The notes beneath the pieces were generated by a model. That model saw nothing but the letters and a program-made list of their open reading frames with translations. It was not told the DNA's origin and did not search any database. Shown here one piece after another: positions 8,602 to 16,572 of a stretch of DNA of 64,000 nt. Both the position numbers and the translations under genes were made by a program. Origin of the DNA: Amycolatopsis acidicola (GTDB taxonomy: Bacteria; Actinomycetota; Actinomycetes; Mycobacteriales; Pseudonocardiaceae); assembly GCF_007713735.2 (NCBI RefSeq), contig NZ_VMNW02000046.1, positions 1-64,000 on the forward strand, in the 5' to 3' direction. Positions within the stretch are counted from its first letter, which is position 1; each line of letters starts with the position of its first letter.

Positions 8602-9439
8602 CGAGTGCCCGCCGCAGGAAACCCCGGACGGCATCACTGAAGTCACGGTTGCGGTCGCCCGCGACCATGTGCCGCGCCCTGCCGACCTCCACATACTCCG
8701 CCCGCGGCGCCACAGCAAGGAAAGCGCGAGCGTGCTCGGGCTCGACGAGCTCACTGCTCCCGCCACGCACCAACAACAACGGCGCGGTGACGTTCGCGGC
8801 GGCCGTCTCGTACCGGGTGGGATCGTCGTCGAAGCGCCGCAGCCGGGCCGGGTCGACGAGCGCCGGATCCCAGTGCCAGCGCCAGCGGCCGTCCTCGCCC
8901 CGGCGCAGGTTCTTGGCCAGCCCACGGGTGTCCTTGACCGGCGGGCGATGCGGCAGATAGCGCGACACGGCCGCGGCGGCGTCCTCGAGCGTGGCGAAAC
9001 CGTCGAGCCCGCCGCGCATGAAATCGACCACCTGCTGACGGCCGTCGTCACTCATCCGCGGCGTCACGTCGACCAGGATGAGCCCCGAGCAGTCGACCGC
9101 GGGATCCTCACCGGCCGCGAGCAGCGCCGCGCGCCCGCCCATCGACGCGCCCACCAGCGCGACCGGCCGGGCCAGTTCCGCCGCGATGGCGCGGATGTCG
9201 TCGGCCAGCACGCCTGCCGTGTAGTCGGCATCCGGTGCCCAGCCGCTCTCGCCGTGGCCGCGCATGTCGAGGTTCACGGCCAGGAACCCGTCCTGGGCCA
9301 GCGCATCCACGGTCTCGCCCCACGAATGCCGGGTCTGCCCGCCACCGTGGATCAGGATCACCGCGGGCCCGTCCGGCGGGCCGGCCACGTCGGCGACCAG
9401 GCGGACGCCCCCGGCGCCGGCGAAATGGCGGACCTCCAT
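8594..9439 (-). CDS. Alpha/beta hydrolase 1
   Basis: A 281-residue alpha/beta hydrolase. Oxyanion-hole region HGGGQTRHSW, nucleophile elbow GASMGG (Ser at about 105), and a late catalytic His in RARHMVAGD. The start is the ATG with GGGAG about seven bases upstream; a GTG two codons earlier is less likely. It is paralogous to the hydrolase at 58393, which shares HGGGQTRHSW, GASMGG and HMVAGD. Likely hydrolyses an ester, lactone or C-C bond of a pathway intermediate. A well-conserved regulatory motif lies 26 bases upstream (9465-9477). Confidence 0.88.
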   Translation of the reverse strand: MEVRHFAGAGGVRLVADVAGPPDGPAVILIHGGGQTRHSWGETVDALAQDGFLAVNLDMRGHGESGWAPDADYTAGVLADDIRAIAAELARPVALVGASMGGRAALLAAGEDPAVDCSGLILVDVTPRMSDDGRQQVVDFMRGGLDGFATLEDAAAAVSRYLPHRPPVKDTRGLAKNLRRGEDGRWRWHWDPALVDPARLRRFDDDPTRYETAAANVTAPLLLVRGGSSELVEPEHARAFLAVAPRAEYVEVGRARHMVAGDRNRDFSDAVRGFLRRALVS

Positions 9440-9464
9440 ACGCACACTCCCGTCCTCTTTTCGC

Positions 9465-9477
9465 CTAATGACTTTAG
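9465..9477 (-). promoter_or_regulatory. CTAM-N5-TTAGGTAA motif copy, hydrolase 1 promoter
   Basis: Plus-strand CTAA-TGACT-TTAG with perfect four-base arms; minus strand CTAA-AGTCA-TTAGGCGA. It overlaps the stop codon of TetR 2 and lies directly upstream of alpha/beta hydrolase 1. Confidence 0.65.
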
Positions 9478-10100
9478 ATTACGGGATACGCCGACGCCAC
9501 ACCCTGAAGGTACATTCGCACCGCGTGCTCCGCGATCTCCTCGCGGCCCATCCGGCTCGCGGCGACGGCTTTCGCCAGGCCGGGCCAGCGTTCGTCGTCG
9601 ATCTCGGTGGGCGGGTTTTCCCTGCCCTGCACGAAATCGTCCGCGTCGGCGAACGCGATCCCGAAGACGGATTTCTCCAGTCCGCGCATGATGGCGTACC
9701 GCGCTTCGGCGGGGATGCCGATGCGCTCGAGGATCTGCGCGCCACGCTCGTGCGAAGGCATCACCGAAGTGGCGGGAAAATGCGAGTACAACAGCTGCAC
9801 CGCTTTCGGGTGCGCCATGATGTGCCGGTAGGTGCGCATCGACAGCTCGACGAACCAGTCCTGCCAGTTCACCGGTTGCGGGTCGCTGCCGAGCGGGATG
9901 TCCGAAAGCCACTCGCGCGCCGCCTCGGCCAGCAGGTCCGAGCGGTTCGCGAAATGGTGGTACAGCGACGGGCTTTTCACCCCGAGGTGCCGCGCGAGCT
10001 TCTCCAGGCTGAACCCGTCGATCCCTTCGACGTCGATGATCCGCAGTGCGGCGCGCACTGCCAGACGCCTCGAGATCAGCGGTTGCTTCGGCCTGGGCAC
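9474..10100 (-). CDS. TetR-family regulator 2 (MPRP group)
   Basis: A 208-residue TetR protein beginning (GTG) MPRPKQPLISRRLAV. The HTH region LEKLARHLGVKSPSLYHHF at about residues 30-48 is close to TetR 1 (recognition helix SLYHYF) and to TetR 3 and 4. The C-terminal part is distinct, suggesting a different ligand. It lies between the hydrolase 1 and cupin genes on the same strand, nine bases downstream of the cupin stop, and ends inside a regulatory motif copy. Confidence 0.88.
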   Translation of the reverse strand: MPRPKQPLISRRLAVRAALRIIDVEGIDGFSLEKLARHLGVKSPSLYHHFANRSDLLAEAAREWLSDIPLGSDPQPVNWQDWFVELSMRTYRHIMAHPKAVQLLYSHFPATSVMPSHERGAQILERIGIPAEARYAIMRGLEKSVFGIAFADADDFVQGRENPPTEIDDERWPGLAKAVAASRMGREEIAEHAVRMYLQGVASAYPVI

Positions 10101-10109
10101 CTGCGCATG

Positions 10110-10613
10110 TTAACCGGCGGAATCGGCGCGGGCCGCCCCGATGATCGTCGAAAGGACGCGGACGGCCTCCGCGGAATCGTTCCGCCAGGCGTGCCGGGTG
10201 CCGTTGACCACGACGAGGTCACCCGCTGTCAGCGCGACCTCGCCGTCGTCGAGTTCGAGGACGACGGACCCGGACAGCACGAGGTTGACGTCCACCGAAT
10301 CCGTGACGTGGAAGCCCGGCCGCTCGCCGTTCTCCGCCTCGCCGTTCTCCGCCTCGCCGTTCTCCGCCTCGTCGTTCTCCGGCCGTTCGCCCGTCGCGCC
10401 CGGGGGCACCGTCCAGGTCAGCACCCACACGCCACCGGGCGGCGGGAAGGACATCGCGGGCGGCGCTTCTCCGCCGGCGGGCACCGTGGGCGGAGAATCT
10501 GCGCGCCACAGGTGTTCGAGGTCCATGCTCCCGAACGAGGTGGTGCCGACGACGTCGTCCGACTGGACGTACGACCGGCCGTCGGGCTTCTCCGCGGTGA
10601 TGACCTTGCGCAT
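10110..10613 (-). CDS. Cupin-domain protein with in-frame pentapeptide repeat
   Basis: A 167-residue protein; the C-terminal 70 residues form a cupin core (VNLVLSGSVVLELDDGEVALTAGDLVVVNGTRHAWRN). Start ATG chosen for AGGAG four bases upstream and MRKVITAEKPDGRS. Before the cupin core runs a repeat of ENGEA units (about residues 88-102) encoded by a 15-base tandem repeat. Related single-cupin proteins accompany catabolic SDR/TetR genes, and some remove or isomerise small intermediates; the role here is unknown. The classical two-His-Glu metal set is incomplete (only one clear late His), so metal binding is doubtful. Confidence 0.8.
   Translation of the reverse strand: MRKVITAEKPDGRSYVQSDDVVGTTSFGSMDLEHLWRADSPPTVPAGGEAPPAMSFPPPGGVWVLTWTVPPGATGERPENDEAENGEAENGEAENGERPGFHVTDSVDVNLVLSGSVVLELDDGEVALTAGDLVVVNGTRHAWRNDSAEAVRVLSTIIGAARADSAG
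10324..10382. repeat. 15-base in-frame tandem repeat in cupin gene
   Basis: The unit TCGCCGTTCTCCGCC occurs in about three and a half copies in a row, the last one with a changed base. It codes for (ENGEA)n on the minus strand, so copy-number change keeps the reading frame. Confidence 0.85.
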
Positions 10614-10743
10614 CTGGCTCCTCTCAACATACGCGAAAACGAGCGAGCCCGCCTCGCGCACGGGCCTCGCGGGCCCTCGCGGGCTTGAAGACCGCAGGTC
10701 CGGGCGATCGTCGGAAAACGCGACGTACGCCGTTTCTCCTTAC

Positions 10744-11526
10744 TCAGCCCCGGTTCTGCGCCCGGCCGCGCTCGATGATGTCCTCGCGGCGGCGCTCGAC
10801 GTCCGCGCTTCCGGGTGCGGCGGCGAGCCATTCGCGGGCGGTGGCGGCCTCCACGCGGTCGCCGTCGCCGACGAGTTCCGACTCCAGCCGCCGATAGGAG
10901 CCGAGCAGCGTTCGCACCGCCGCCTGGTCGTTGCCCGCGATCGTCGCGGCCACGCGGAGCGCGGCCGGCAGCAACTCGTCGTGCGGAACGACGTCCGTCA
11001 CCAGCCCCGCACGCAAGGCCTGATCCGCCGAAAGGAAATCGCCGGTCAAACTCATCCGCCGGGCCAGCCCGGGGCCGACCGCCAGCGGCAGCAGCACCGA
11101 AAGCCGCCAGCCCGGCAGCACCCCGACCCGCGCGTGCGTGTCGGCGAAGCGCGCCTTCTCCGAGGCGATAAGGATGTCGCAGTTTAGCGCGATTTCGAGG
11201 CCACCCGTCACGGCGGCCCCGTTGATCGCCCCGATCAGCGGGGTACGCAACGGCTCACCCCACGGCGGCCGCGACTGGGTGCGGTCGACCGCTTCTTCCA
11301 GCGGACCTCCCCCGGACAGCTCCCGCAGGTCGAGCCCCGCGCAGAACACCGGGTCCGCACCGGTCAGCACGATCGCCGCGACGTCCTCCGTACCGTCCAA
11401 ATCGGCCAGTGCCGCCCGGAGTTCCCGCAGCAGTACGGAATCGATCGCGTTGCGGACATCGGGCCGGTTCAACGTGACGACGGCCGTGCCGTCGCCCGTC
11501 GTCTCCACCAGAACGGGAGCGGTCAC
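10744..11526 (-). CDS. Enoyl-CoA hydratase/isomerase (crotonase) family protein 1
   Basis: A 260-residue crotonase-fold protein. The CoA/oxyanion region reads NGAAVTGGLEIALNCDILIAS. The first catalytic Glu of enoyl-CoA hydratase (in GGLEIAL) is kept, whereas the second (PEI-type motif) is replaced by THARVGVLPG. That pattern fits an isomerase, hydrolase or hydratase variant rather than the textbook hydratase. The GTG start overlaps the flavin reductase stop (GTGA at 11523-11526), placing it last in the long minus-strand operon that starts with the aldehyde dehydrogenase at 19209. Confidence 0.88.
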   Translation of the reverse strand: MTAPVLVETTGDGTAVVTLNRPDVRNAIDSVLLRELRAALADLDGTEDVAAIVLTGADPVFCAGLDLRELSGGGPLEEAVDRTQSRPPWGEPLRTPLIGAINGAAVTGGLEIALNCDILIASEKARFADTHARVGVLPGWRLSVLLPLAVGPGLARRMSLTGDFLSADQALRAGLVTDVVPHDELLPAALRVAATIAGNDQAAVRTLLGSYRRLESELVGDGDRVEAATAREWLAAAPGSADVERRREDIIERGRAQNRG

Positions 11527-12029
11527 GGGAACTCCTTGTGCGGTAAGGCGGTCTGCTTCTCCCACCGACCATATCCGCCGCGGAAGAACACCAGGGGGTG
11601 ATCTGCGACAGCATCGAGCGCGGTCACCCGGCCCAGTGCCAGGTAGTGATCGCCGGTCTCATGCACGGATTCCCACGCGCAGTCGATCCACGCCAGCACC
11701 CCGTCGAGCACCGGAGCGCCCGACGGCGCGTCGCTCCAGCCGACGTCCGCGAACTTGTCCGCGCCGCTGGTGGCGAAAACACGGCAGAGGTCCTCCTGTC
11801 CGGCGCTGAGCACGTTGACGCAGAAGGACTTCGCCGCCCGGATCCGCGGGAAGCTGCTCGACGCCTTCGCCGGCAGGAACCCGACGAGCGGCGGATTCAG
11901 CGACACCGACGTGAACGAGCCGATCGCCATCCCCGCCGGGGATCCGTCCTCCCCGATCGCGGTCACGACGCACACCCCGGTCGGAAAGTGCCCGAGCACT
12001 TCCCGGAACCGGGCGGCCTCCACACTCAC
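11523..12029 (-). CDS. Flavin reductase-like protein (HpaC/HsaB type)
   Basis: A 168-residue flavin reductase domain protein: FPTGVCVVTAIGEDGSPAGMAIGSFTSVSLNPPLVGF at residues 15-51 is typical, and GDHYLALGRV is the late signature. It would reduce FMN/FAD with NAD(P)H and hand it to a flavin monooxygenase. No HpaB/HsaA-like partner lies in the window; a luciferase-like enzyme might use the flavin. GTG start overlapping the P450 stop (12026-12029), and overlaps at both ends make co-translation likely. Confidence 0.9.
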   Translation of the reverse strand: MSVEAARFREVLGHFPTGVCVVTAIGEDGSPAGMAIGSFTSVSLNPPLVGFLPAKASSSFPRIRAAKSFCVNVLSAGQEDLCRVFATSGADKFADVGWSDAPSGAPVLDGVLAWIDCAWESVHETGDHYLALGRVTALDAVADHPLVFFRGGYGRWEKQTALPHKEFP

Positions 12030-13243
12030 GTCGGTTTCCGCGACGGCGTGAACACCAGCGGGAGCGACTCCACGCCACGGACCTGGCTGTGGTGGAACGA
12101 CGGTTCGGCGCCCGGCGCGAGCGCGTAGTCCGGCATCCGGCGGTGGATTTCCTCGAGCGCGATCCGCAGCTCCAAGCGCGCCAGGTGCGAGCCGACGCAG
12201 CGGTGCACGCCGGCACCGAAAGCCAAGTGCCGGTTGACCTCGCGGTCGAGGCGCATTTCGTGCGGGCAGGCGAACTCCCGGCCGTCCCGGCCCGCCGCCG
12301 ACGACATCACCAGCACCATGTCGCCCGGTTCCATCGTGACCCCGCGCAGCTGCACTCGCTGCTTGACCACCCGCCCGATGGCGACCGGGGCGTCCAACCG
12401 CAGCAGCTCCTCAGCGGCGGGACCGGCGAGCGCGGGATCGGCCAGCAGCGCGTCCCGCTGGGCGGGATTACGGATGAAATGCAGCATCCCGAACGAGAGC
12501 ACCCCGCGAACGGTGTGCAGGCCGCCGATCATCAGCAGCCACAGCAGCCGGTGCAACTCGTCGTCGGTCAGGCGTCGTTCGCCGGCGTACTGGGCGTCGA
12601 ACAGCACCGACATCACGTCCTCGGACCGCGGTTCCCCGCGCCGGGCGACCATCTTCCCGAAGTACTCGAACACCGCCGTGTTCGCGGCCTGCCGGACTGC
12701 CGTGTCCTGCTCAGGGGTGCCGTCGGGTTTTCCGACGAGCAGATCGTTGGTCCATTTCTCGAACTTCGGCGCGTCCTCCGACGGCCAGCCCATCAGCGAC
12801 ACGAAGGTCGCGCTCGTGATCGGATGGGCGAACTCCGCGGCGAAATCGCATTCACCCCGTTCGGCGAACCCGTCGATCAGCTCGGTCGCCCGCGCGCGGA
12901 TCGGATCTTCGAGCGCCTTCATCCGCCGCGGGCTGAACACCCTGTTGAGGATGTCGCGGTAGTTCTTGTGCTCCGGCGGGTCGATCTCGACCGGGATCGC
13001 CTGGTCCGTGGTCAGCCGCGGCACCTGGTCCTGCGTGCTCGAGAACACCTCCCAGTTCCGCAGCACGTCGTGGGCGTCGTCGTAACGGGTGATGATCCAG
13101 TAGCCGCCGTGCAGCGGTGAGTACGCCACCGGCGTCTTCTCCTGCAGTTCGGCCAGGCGTTCGTGCGGCACGGCCAGCGCCGGATCGGTGATGTCGAAAT
13201 CGACGACGAGCTCGGGCGGGATTTCGTCAGTGCGTGCGGGCAT
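12026..13243 (-). CDS. Cytochrome P450 (bacterial class I) 1
   Basis: A 405-residue soluble P450. The heme-ligand loop FGAGVHRCVGSHLARLE contains the axial Cys; ExxR is in EELLRLDAP. The I-helix reads MIGGLHTV: the usual acid of the (A/G)Gx(D/E)T oxygen-activation motif is His, as in CYP51 (HHT), followed by the conserved Thr. Start MPARTDEIPPELV has good context and overlaps the upstream MFS end by 17 bases. Needs a ferredoxin and reductase, probably the FprB fusion (23922) and ferredoxin (29308). Hydroxylation of a hydrophobic pathway substrate is inferred. Confidence 0.93.
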   Translation of the reverse strand: MPARTDEIPPELVVDFDITDPALAVPHERLAELQEKTPVAYSPLHGGYWIITRYDDAHDVLRNWEVFSSTQDQVPRLTTDQAIPVEIDPPEHKNYRDILNRVFSPRRMKALEDPIRARATELIDGFAERGECDFAAEFAHPITSATFVSLMGWPSEDAPKFEKWTNDLLVGKPDGTPEQDTAVRQAANTAVFEYFGKMVARRGEPRSEDVMSVLFDAQYAGERRLTDDELHRLLWLLMIGGLHTVRGVLSFGMLHFIRNPAQRDALLADPALAGPAAEELLRLDAPVAIGRVVKQRVQLRGVTMEPGDMVLVMSSAAGRDGREFACPHEMRLDREVNRHLAFGAGVHRCVGSHLARLELRIALEEIHRRMPDYALAPGAEPSFHHSQVRGVESLPLVFTPSRKPT

Positions 13244-14498
13244 CGGTGATCTCCTTTTCGGTCGGGGAAGCCGGGGCGCCGTCGCAGACACCGGTACGCG
13301 GAACGGCCACAGTGAGCACGCACGCGAGCACCCCGGCGACGGCGAACAGCAGGAATGCCGTGGAGGCGGAGAAACCGGCACCGATGACGGCACCGATGAT
13401 CAGCGGCCCGCACACCCCGCCGAGCCGGCCGATGCCGACATCCCAGCCGAGCGCGGTGCCCCGGGCGCTCGCGGGGTAATAGATCCCGGCGAAACCGGAG
13501 ACGGCGGTCTGCGCCGTGCAGAACACCCCGACCCCGAACACGAGCAGCACGATCGCGAACGCGGGCAAGCGCAATACCAGGAAAATCGCCGCCAGCCCGC
13601 AGATGAAGAACGACAGCCCGATCACCTTGCGTGGGCTGAACCGCTCGGCCAGCGCGGTGACGCCGAGCATTCCGACGACGTCACCCAGGTAGAAGGCGAG
13701 CAGGAAACTCAGCCCCGAAGCGAACCCGTAGCCGTTGGCCACCAGGATCTGCGGCAGCCACGTGGTCATCCCGTAGGAGATCATCAGTCCGCAGAAGGTG
13801 ATGAGCGGGAACAGCAGGGAAGCCAGGCGGAAACCCGGCCGGAAGAGCTGGCGGATCGCTTCGGTGCGGTTCACCCGCGTGCGGGTGCGGCCGCGGTTCG
13901 CGAGGTACGTCGTCGATTCGGGCAGCAGGAAGAAGACCACGGGGAACAGGACCAGCGCGAGGATTCCGCCGAACGCGAACACCGAACGCCAGCCGAAAGC
14001 CGGGATCAGGACGAGTGCCAGCAGCGCGCCGACGATCCCGCCGATCGGGAAGCCCAGCTGGATGAACCCGTTGAAGAACTGTTTCCGTTGCGGGGGAACG
14101 TAGTCCTGGGTCAACGCGATCGTGCTGGGCAGCGCGCCGCCGAAGCCGAGACCGGCCACGAACCGGAAGACACCGAACAGCTCCGCGTTGGGGGCGACGG
14201 CACAGAGGACGGTGAAGACCGAGAAACTCGCGACGCAGGCGAGGATCACCGGCCGTCTGCCGACGATGTCGGCGAGGCTGCCGGAAACCGCGGCGCCGAT
14301 GAGCATCCCGAGCAGCGACAGGCTGCCGACCAGCCCGATCATCGCGGAGTCGAGCCCCCACTGGTGCGATTTCACGAGCGAGGGCACGGCGGTGCCGTAC
14401 ATCGTCAGGTCGAGTCCATCGAGGACAGTGACTGCGAGACAGAGCCAGACGACGCCGAGTGCGCCGCGTGTGGTGGTGGGGCGTGCGAACAACGTCAT
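13227..14498 (-). CDS. MFS transporter, AAHS type 2
   Basis: A 423-residue twelve-helix permease. Helix 1 carries the AAHS acidic signature (VLDGLDLTMYGTAVPSL) and loop 2-3 the MFS motif GSLADIVGRRPV. It closely resembles the MFS at 51053 (VLDGLDL/TLDGLDL, shared GMTTW/GMNTWIPQIL segments). Start MTLFARPTTTRGALG follows an AAGGAAC region. In an operon with P450 1 downstream and the lipocalin-like gene upstream; likely takes up the carboxylic acid substrate of this operon. Confidence 0.9.
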   Translation of the reverse strand: MTLFARPTTTRGALGVVWLCLAVTVLDGLDLTMYGTAVPSLVKSHQWGLDSAMIGLVGSLSLLGMLIGAAVSGSLADIVGRRPVILACVASFSVFTVLCAVAPNAELFGVFRFVAGLGFGGALPSTIALTQDYVPPQRKQFFNGFIQLGFPIGGIVGALLALVLIPAFGWRSVFAFGGILALVLFPVVFFLLPESTTYLANRGRTRTRVNRTEAIRQLFRPGFRLASLLFPLITFCGLMISYGMTTWLPQILVANGYGFASGLSFLLAFYLGDVVGMLGVTALAERFSPRKVIGLSFFICGLAAIFLVLRLPAFAIVLLVFGVGVFCTAQTAVSGFAGIYYPASARGTALGWDVGIGRLGGVCGPLIIGAVIGAGFSASTAFLLFAVAGVLACVLTVAVPRTGVCDGAPASPTEKEITDARTH

Positions 14499-14527
14499 TG
14501 TCGTTCCTTTTTTCGCCGTTTCGGGGA

Positions 14528-14962
14528 TCAGGAGAGGCGGCGCCAGGTGAGCTCGTCCCACATACGGCGCCCGGACCGGGTGGTGCGTTCTTCGGTGGCC
14601 AGGACCAGCCGGTCCTGCTCCCACCGCACCCTGCGCACCAGATCGGTGCCGGGATGTTCGGGGTAGAGCGAAATATCCAGGTGGTGCACGACCTTCTCGC
14701 CCTCCAGCGAGAACCGGCCGCCGTAGCCGACGAAACCGAACGCGGCGGCACCTCGTTCTGCGTCGTCGGCGGTGAGGAATTCGGCTCCGGCGGGCCATTC
14801 GCGGTCACGGCGCATGAGCAGCGCCGTGACCCGGCCGTCCGGGGAGTAGCTGATCTTGCCGACCGGCTCCGGCCCGAGGACCTGGCCGATCGGGTTCCCG
14901 TCGACGATCCGGACGAAATCGACCAGATCCCAGGTGCCGTACAGGTCCTCGGGCTCGGTCAC
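14528..14962 (-). CDS. Lipocalin-like domain protein
   Basis: A 144-residue protein with the pattern of the lipocalin-like family: GTWDLVDF near the start, then PVGKISYSPDGRVTALLM and a chain of beta strands ending WDELTWRRLS. Such proteins occur in polyketide and catabolic clusters and may bind a small hydrophobic ligand; no catalytic residues can be assigned. The GTG start overlaps the stop of the thiolase-like gene (14959-14962). Confidence 0.75.
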   Translation of the reverse strand: MTEPEDLYGTWDLVDFVRIVDGNPIGQVLGPEPVGKISYSPDGRVTALLMRRDREWPAGAEFLTADDAERGAAAFGFVGYGGRFSLEGEKVVHHLDISLYPEHPGTDLVRRVRWEQDRLVLATEERTTRSGRRMWDELTWRRLS

Positions 14963-16124
14963 AGGGTCGCCTCCGTGCCCAGCAGCGCGGTGGACACCAC
15001 CGGGTCGCCAGGGCCGCCGGTCATCAGCGACAGCGCGGCATCGGGCACCTGGTTGCACGACGTGCCGCGCACCTGGCGCACGGCCTCGTTCACCAGGCTC
15101 ATCCCGTGGATGAACCCTTCGGCGAGGTTGCCGCCGGAGGTGTTGACCGGCAGCTTTCCCTTGGGCGCTATGAGGTTGTCGAAGGTGATGAAATCGCCGG
15201 CGCTCTCCAGCGTGCAGAACCCGTGCTCGATCAGCGCGGACACGCCCATGCCGGTCATGTTCTCGTAGATCTGCGCGACGTCGACGTCGCCGGGCCCGTA
15301 CCCGGTCTCCTTCCACAGCCGGTCCGCGACGCCCTGGAACCCCGCGGACCAGTACGGGCTCTGGTTCTCCTCGATCATGCCCCAGCCTTTGACGGCCCCG
15401 GTGGGCGCGCCGAGGAGATACGCGGGCGGCTGCGCGAGATCCTTGGCCCGTTCCGCGGACACGAGGATCACCGCGGCACCGGCGTCGTTCTCCCGCGAAC
15501 AGTCGAACAGGTGATACGGCTCGGAAACCCACCGTGACTCGTCGTAGCTTTCGGCATCCAACTGGGTGTCGCGGCCGATCGCGCGGGGTTGTTCCGCGCG
15601 TGGTGGTAGGACGCCAAAGCCATGTCCCGCAACGTCCGCGCGGGCACACCCTCGGCCTCGATCAGCCGCGTGGTGCGGAGCGCGCACATCTGCGCCGGCG
15701 CGTCGAGCCCGTTGACCAGGTGTTGCGCCGCGGTGTCGTCCTGAGCGACGTCCACCCGCAGCCGTTGGCCGCCCTTCTCCGACATCGCCCGGTAGACGGC
15801 GACGACGTTGGCCTGCCCGGTCACGATCGCGCTCGCGGCGGGCCCGAGAGCGCCGGGGATTCCGCCGCCGTGGGTCCACACGAGGGCGCCGAAGCGCAGT
15901 TCCTTCGTGCCCAGCGCGGGCATCATCCGCTGGCCGTCGTTGCGCTCGGAGCCATACGACACGAACCCGTCCACTTCGGACGGATCGAGCCCGGCGTCAT
16001 CGCAGGCGGACACGATCGCCCGCAAGGCCAGTTCCAGCGCCGGTTTCCCGGACGTGCCCCGTTTGTAGTACGGCGTCTGGCCGATGCCGGCCACCGCCGT
16101 GGTGCCTCGCAGAGCCGTGTTCAC
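14959..16124 (-). pseudogene. SCP-x/Ltp-type thiolase-like gene with an apparent one-base frameshift
   Basis: The two halves lie in different frames. The N-terminal half starts GTG (16124) as VNTALRGTTAVAGIGQTPYYK and is good to SYHHARNNP; the C-terminal half resumes as RAIGRDTQLDAESYDESRW and runs to LLGTEATL. The switch falls in the run cgcgcgggg at 15581-15588. The whole is 1166 bases, one less than the intact paralogue at 40786-41952 (1167), which fits a single-base loss. Shared family markers include DCSREND, NTSGGNLAEGFIHG and RQVRGTS. The nucleophilic Cys of true thiolases is absent, as in Ltp2-like retro-aldolases. Paired with the DUF35 gene upstream (GTGA overlap). Whether this is a sequencing error or real inactivation cannot be told from the window. 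Confidence 0.85.
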
Positions 16125-16561
16125 GATTTCGCCTCCAGTGCCCAGCGAAGCGCCGGATAGCCCTTGGACTTCGGGGACGGCGGGTCGATGTGCCCACGCA
16201 CCGGCGCCCCGATCTTCAGGCCGTCTTCGGGCCCGTCGAGCACCCCGATCACGCGGACGCGCCCGGCCCCGGGCAGTTCGGCGACCACCACGACGTACGG
16301 CACGTCCTCCGCGCGTTCGCGGGTCCGGTCGAACGCGTACCAGCTGCGCGTCCACGAGTAGACGGTGCCCGCCGGTTCCACGAGCACCCATTCCTGGTCC
16401 CACGAACCGCAGTCCCCGCACCGGAAGTGCGCCGGCCAGATCCAGCGCGCGCACCCGGCGCAGCGCGGGAGCCGGAACTGCCCGTCTTCGAGGAACTCCC
16501 AGTACTTCTCATCGGCGTTGATGCCACCGGAGATCCGGTGCGCCTGGAAGCTGTAACCCAC
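16121..16561 (-). CDS. DUF35 / OB-fold zinc-ribbon acyl-CoA-associated protein 1
   Basis: A 146-residue protein: an N-terminal zinc ribbon with four Cys (CAGCARW...CGDCGSW at about residues 34-52), then an OB-fold part (AGTVYSWTRSWYAF, YVVVVAELPGAGRVRVIG). DUF35 proteins pair with SCP-x thiolase-like proteins, for example ChsH2 with Ltp2 in cholesterol side-chain cleavage. Here its stop overlaps the start of just such a thiolase-like gene, so it is probably its partner. Confidence 0.92.
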   Translation of the reverse strand: MGYSFQAHRISGGINADEKYWEFLEDGQFRLPRCAGCARWIWPAHFRCGDCGSWDQEWVLVEPAGTVYSWTRSWYAFDRTRERAEDVPYVVVVAELPGAGRVRVIGVLDGPEDGLKIGAPVRGHIDPPSPKSKGYPALRWALEAKS

Positions 16562-16572
16562 GGTGTTCTCCT

